In this document: piece by piece, positions 7,529-9,701 of the stretch
Layout: every line of letters starts with the position of its first letter
How positions within the stretch are numbered: the first letter of the stretch is position 1
Assembly: GCA_903912435.1 (NCBI GenBank)
Contig: CAIWHI010000742.1
Location: 1 to 9,701 of the forward strand
Direction: 5' to 3'
DNA from: an uncultured Bacteroidota bacterium
Lineage (GTDB): Bacteria > Bacteroidota > Bacteroidia > Chitinophagales > Chitinophagaceae
Length of the DNA stretch: 9,701 nt
Translations under genes and position numbers: made by a program
Notes under the pieces: model-generated
Seen by the model: the letters and a program-made list of their open reading frames with translations, nothing else
Told to the model about the DNA's origin: nothing
The model's database searches: none

Positions 7529-7611
7529 GGTAAGGTTTCCCATTTATTTAACCTAAATCATTGTCGTGCTCAATATTAGGTGGTAATTTGCAGCAGTTAA
7601 AAGGTTTTAGG

Positions 7612-8703
7612 ATGGTTTATAAGGTAATTGGTATAATGTCGGGTAGCTCGCTCGATGGTTTGGATTTGGTACATGTGCAATTAGACGAGGTTAGGGGGCA
7701 ATGGAGCTTTCAGATATTACATTCTCAATGCCTGTCTTATAGCGAAAAATGGTTGACACAACTACGCCATGCCACAAGCCTGAGTGTAGGCGATTTCCTC
7801 AAGTTGCATACCCAATATGGCCGTTATTTAGGGGAGGCTGTAAATCAATTTATAGAAGATAATAACCTGGGGCATAATGTGCACTTCATAGCCTCTCATG
7901 GGCATACGGTGTTTCATGAGCCGCAAAATCATACCACGTGGCAACTGGGCGATGGGGCTACATTAGCGGCTGTTACCAGCCTGCCGGTAATCAGTGACTT
8001 GCGATCTATGGATGTGGCCCTTGGTGGACAGGGAGCACCAATAGTGCCTATAGGCGATGCATTGCTTTTTGGCAATTATGACTACCTGCTCAATATAGGC
8101 GGGATAGCCAATGTCACCATTCAGCACCCTACAAGCGGGCAGTCTCCACTGGCATTTGATGTATGCCCTGCAAACCAGATTTTAAATACCCTGGCCGAAA
8201 GGGAAGGATTAATGATGGATGAGGGTGGTGCTTTGGCTGAATCGGGTAGCCTGCTAGCAGATGTGCTTGATGAACTGAATGCCGTAATTTGGTACAAAAA
8301 ACTTCCCCCCAAATCACTTAGTAATGAAGCCGCCCGAGACCTGGTATTCCCACACCTACTTATGTCACCTCACAACAATGCCGATATGCTGCATACTGCT
8401 GCATGGCATATAGCCCATCAGATAGCAGAGGCTGTAAAGCTATTCCCGCACAACAAACCTGAAGCTACTTTATTGGCTACAGGTGGAGGTGCTTTTAATA
8501 CCTTCCTGATGACTCTGGTGCAGAAAATGTTAGCGCCACATAATGTAAAAGTAGTGATACCCGATGCGGCTATTGTAAAATATAAGGAAGCCCTTGTGAT
8601 GGCCCTTATAGGCACCCTGAGATGGCGTGAAGAAGAAAACGTTTACAGCAGTGTTACAGGTGCATCAAAGAATAGTATAGGTGGGGCATTGTGGATAGGG
8701 TAG
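7612..8703 (+). CDS. anmK: Anhydro-N-acetylmuramic acid kinase
   Basis: AnmK opens and phosphorylates 1,6-anhydro-MurNAc with ATP to give MurNAc-6-phosphate, in cytoplasmic recycling of peptidoglycan fragments. From the ATG at 7612 the protein is 363 residues, close to the family length. The frame extends upstream to a TTG at 7561, but the conserved start IGIMSGSSLDG (6-16) and an AAAAGG seven bases before 7612 favour the ATG. Other family motifs are ASHGHTV (94-100), GGQGAPIVP (138-146), NIGGIANVT (161-169), FDVCPAN (182-188) and TGGGAFN (290-296). Asp183 sits where the family's catalytic base lies. The usual FDTGPGN is FDVCPAN here, and the usual GTSLDG is GSSLDG. I believe such variants occur in Bacteroidota, so I take the enzyme to be active. 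No nagK, murQ or ampG neighbour is visible. Confidence 0.95.
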   Translation: MVYKVIGIMSGSSLDGLDLVHVQLDEVRGQWSFQILHSQCLSYSEKWLTQLRHATSLSVGDFLKLHTQYGRYLGEAVNQFIEDNNLGHNVHFIASHGHTVFHEPQNHTTWQLGDGATLAAVTSLPVISDLRSMDVALGGQGAPIVPIGDALLFGNYDYLLNIGGIANVTIQHPTSGQSPLAFDVCPANQILNTLAEREGLMMDEGGALAESGSLLADVLDELNAVIWYKKLPPKSLSNEAARDLVFPHLLMSPHNNADMLHTAAWHIAHQIAEAVKLFPHNKPEATLLATGGGAFNTFLMTLVQKMLAPHNVKVVIPDAAIVKYKEALVMALIGTLRWREEENVYSSVTGASKNSIGGALWIG

Positions 8704-8707
8704 AGTT

Positions 8708-8749
8708 TTAATGGTTAATTGTAAGTGGTTAATGGTGATTTGTTGGTGT
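8708..8749. repeat. Imperfect 21-bp tandem duplication
   Basis: Two adjacent 21-base units, 8708-8728 and 8729-8749, both open with TTAATGGT and agree at 16 of 21 positions by eye. They lie just after the anmK stop and run into the left arm of the structured element that follows. They are probably a slippage duplication with no known role. Confidence 0.5.
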
Positions 8750-8819
8750 TCTGAAATTATTAGTCCGAAGGACTAAAATGTGAATAGCCGCCGGTGCAAC
8801 CGGCGGAAAGAACACCCAA
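8743..8819. repeat. Structured intergenic repeat able to fold as a three-way junction
   Basis: An outer stem pairs GGTGTTCT (8745-8752) with AGAACACC (8809-8816), 8 bp without mismatch. It extends by two more pairs (8743-8744 with 8818-8819) across a bulged C8817. Inside it lie two separate perfect hairpins: TTAGTCC/GGACTAA (8760-8766 and 8770-8776, loop GAA) and CCGCCGGT/ACCGGCGG (8788-8795 and 8799-8806, loop GCA). Together they make a closed three-way junction. No T-run follows, so it is not a simple terminator, though it sits where the end of the anmK transcript would be. The second hairpin matches the design of 1000-1014. It is best described as a REP-like mobile or regulatory repeat; the family assignment is inference. 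Confidence 0.7.
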
Positions 8820-8908
8820 GGATTAGAGCCCCAAAGCGGGTTCAATGTATTTTCAATTCCTAATTCGGCCATTTAATTCCCTATAAAATTAGAAGCTCTT
8901 TATTTACA

Positions 8909-8916
8909 TATATTTG
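8909..8916 (+). promoter_or_regulatory. Candidate -7 promoter element next to the glycosyltransferase start
   Basis: TATATTTG is an exact match to TAnnTTTG and ends six bases before the ATG at 8923. If it is used, transcription would start at or just before that ATG, giving a leaderless or nearly leaderless mRNA. No TTTG stands at the -33 spacing, so a chance match in AT-rich DNA is possible. Confidence 0.35.
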
Positions 8917-8922
8917 CCCCTA

Positions 8923-9701
8923 ATGGTTGAGTATTTAAAGCGCAGATGGGTGTTAATGGTGGTTTTGCTGGTATTTGTTATTGGCAAAATTCCCCATCTG
9001 GCTTATGCCTATTATTGGGATGAAAGCTGGCCCTATATGTCTGCCATTAAGGCTATGTTCAATCATGGTATTAGCTTGTCTCCGGGGGCTATGGATGTGG
9101 ACTTGTCAAGGGGGCATCCATTGTTGTTTCATGCATTGGCGGCAGGGTGGGTGAAGCTATTTGGTTGTTCACATATTGCCACCCATTCTTTTGCACTCTT
9201 TGTTTCACTGGTCTTAATCATTGCCATATAGGAGGCCGGCTTAAGTATTTTCAATCAGCGGGTAGCCATTATGGCTACAATACTGGTGGCTACACAGGAA
9301 CTATTTTTTGTGCAGTCATCCTTTATGCTACCAGAGGTATTGGTGGCACTTCTGGCATTTTTGAGCCTTTGTTTTTATATCAGGGATAGGTATTTATTAG
9401 CAGCCTTATCAATTACCGCCCTGTTTTTCACCAAGGAAAGCGGTATGGTTATGGGGCTGGTCTTGGGTCTTGATGCCTTGGTAGGTGCATTTAATTCCGG
9501 TACGCCATTGCGAATTAGGCTGTCTAGACTGGGGGCTATAGCCATTCCCTGTATTTTGATAGGGGTGTTTTTTATTATCCAGAAGCAAATGAGGGGTTGG
9601 TATGTATTTCCCTACCATACCGAAATAATGGAGCATAGCTGGAATGCGTTTTGGTATAAGTTCAGGATGGCATGTGTGAGGGATGTATTTTATACCAATT
9701 A
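8923..9701 (+). pseudogene. GT39/ArnT-like membrane glycosyltransferase, interrupted by an in-frame TAG, right end cut
   Basis: The frame starts at the ATG at 8923; a TTG at 8914 is also in frame but overlaps the promoter-like element. Codon 103 (9229-9231) is TAG, and the same frame then stays open for 156 codons to the window edge. The protein reads smoothly across the stop: ...SFALFVSLVLIIAI, stop, EAGLSIFNQRVAIM. Features fit the GT-C class of polyprenyl-phosphate sugar transferases: a first membrane helix at about 9-27, then the luminal acidic pair YYWDESW (Asp33, Glu34), SRGHPLLFH (62-70), several hydrophobic helices, and FTKESG (169-174). Such enzymes move sugars from lipid carriers to envelope glycans. 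There is no frameshift or deletion, so this is a single-base nonsense change (from Tyr, Gln or Trp, with Tyr my best guess), a base-call error, or read-through. Restart at Met117 (9271) is possible but would drop the acidic pair. Confidence 0.75.

Noticed and set aside
7561..7611. Upstream TTG extension of anmK
   Set aside because: The extra 17 residues precede the conserved AnmK start, and an AAAAGG site sits correctly for the ATG at 7612.
9229..9231. Amber codon reassignment, as in some phages of Bacteroidota
   Set aside because: Four intact genes in this window (adk, the 3445 gene, the lipoprotein gene, anmK) end naturally in TAG, and nothing here looks phage-borne.
9147..9389. Overlapping plus-strand frame that spans the TAG of the glycosyltransferase
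   Set aside because: It first suggested a frameshift, but its product has no family features. The true frame resumes in phase directly after the TAG, so no shift is needed.

Overview
The window looks like chromosomal DNA from a member of the Bacteroidota, possibly near the Chitinophagaceae. The reasons are the AT-rich intergenic DNA, the near absence of Shine-Dalgarno sites, promoter-like TAnnTTTG elements, the adk-obg pair with a short Obg lacking a C-terminal extension, a DUF4369/DUF5106/thioredoxin-type protein, a double-parvulin exported PPIase, and a secreted protein with 'QTxDGGY' repeats of the kind often carried to the surface by type IX secretion. The lineage is inferred from protein style, not from a marker gene.

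Layout. 1-740 (minus) is the N-terminal part of a secreted repeat protein that runs off the left edge. 741-1137 is a non-coding divergent region with three strong hairpins. 1138-1377 (plus) is a small hypothetical gene that converges on obg; a bidirectional terminator (1401-1434) separates them. 1455-3037 (minus) holds adk followed by obg, overlapping by one base. 3038-3444 is a gene-free AT-rich divergent spacer. 3445-6891 (plus) is a probable two-gene envelope operon: a thioredoxin-fold protein, then a two-domain parvulin PPIase, closed by a strong terminator at 6914-6951. 7040-7528 is a small lipoprotein with its own promoter candidate. 7612-8703 is anmK, for peptidoglycan recycling. 8708-8819 holds an imperfect tandem repeat and a structured repeat that can fold into a three-way junction. 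8923-9701 is a membrane glycosyltransferase-like gene that runs off the right edge and is broken by one in-frame TAG.

How the genes fit together. adk/obg are housekeeping nucleotide-metabolism and ribosome-assembly genes. The 3445-6891 pair, the lipoprotein, anmK and the glycosyltransferase all concern the cell envelope, but apart from the 3445-6891 pair nothing shows that they are one functional unit. I see no CRISPR array, tRNA, rRNA, integrase or intact insertion sequence. I do not find a convincing new multi-gene system. The parts that known genes leave unexplained are the structured intergenic repeats at 885-1083 and 8743-8819, which share a TGCA-loop hairpin design, and the amber-interrupted glycosyltransferase.
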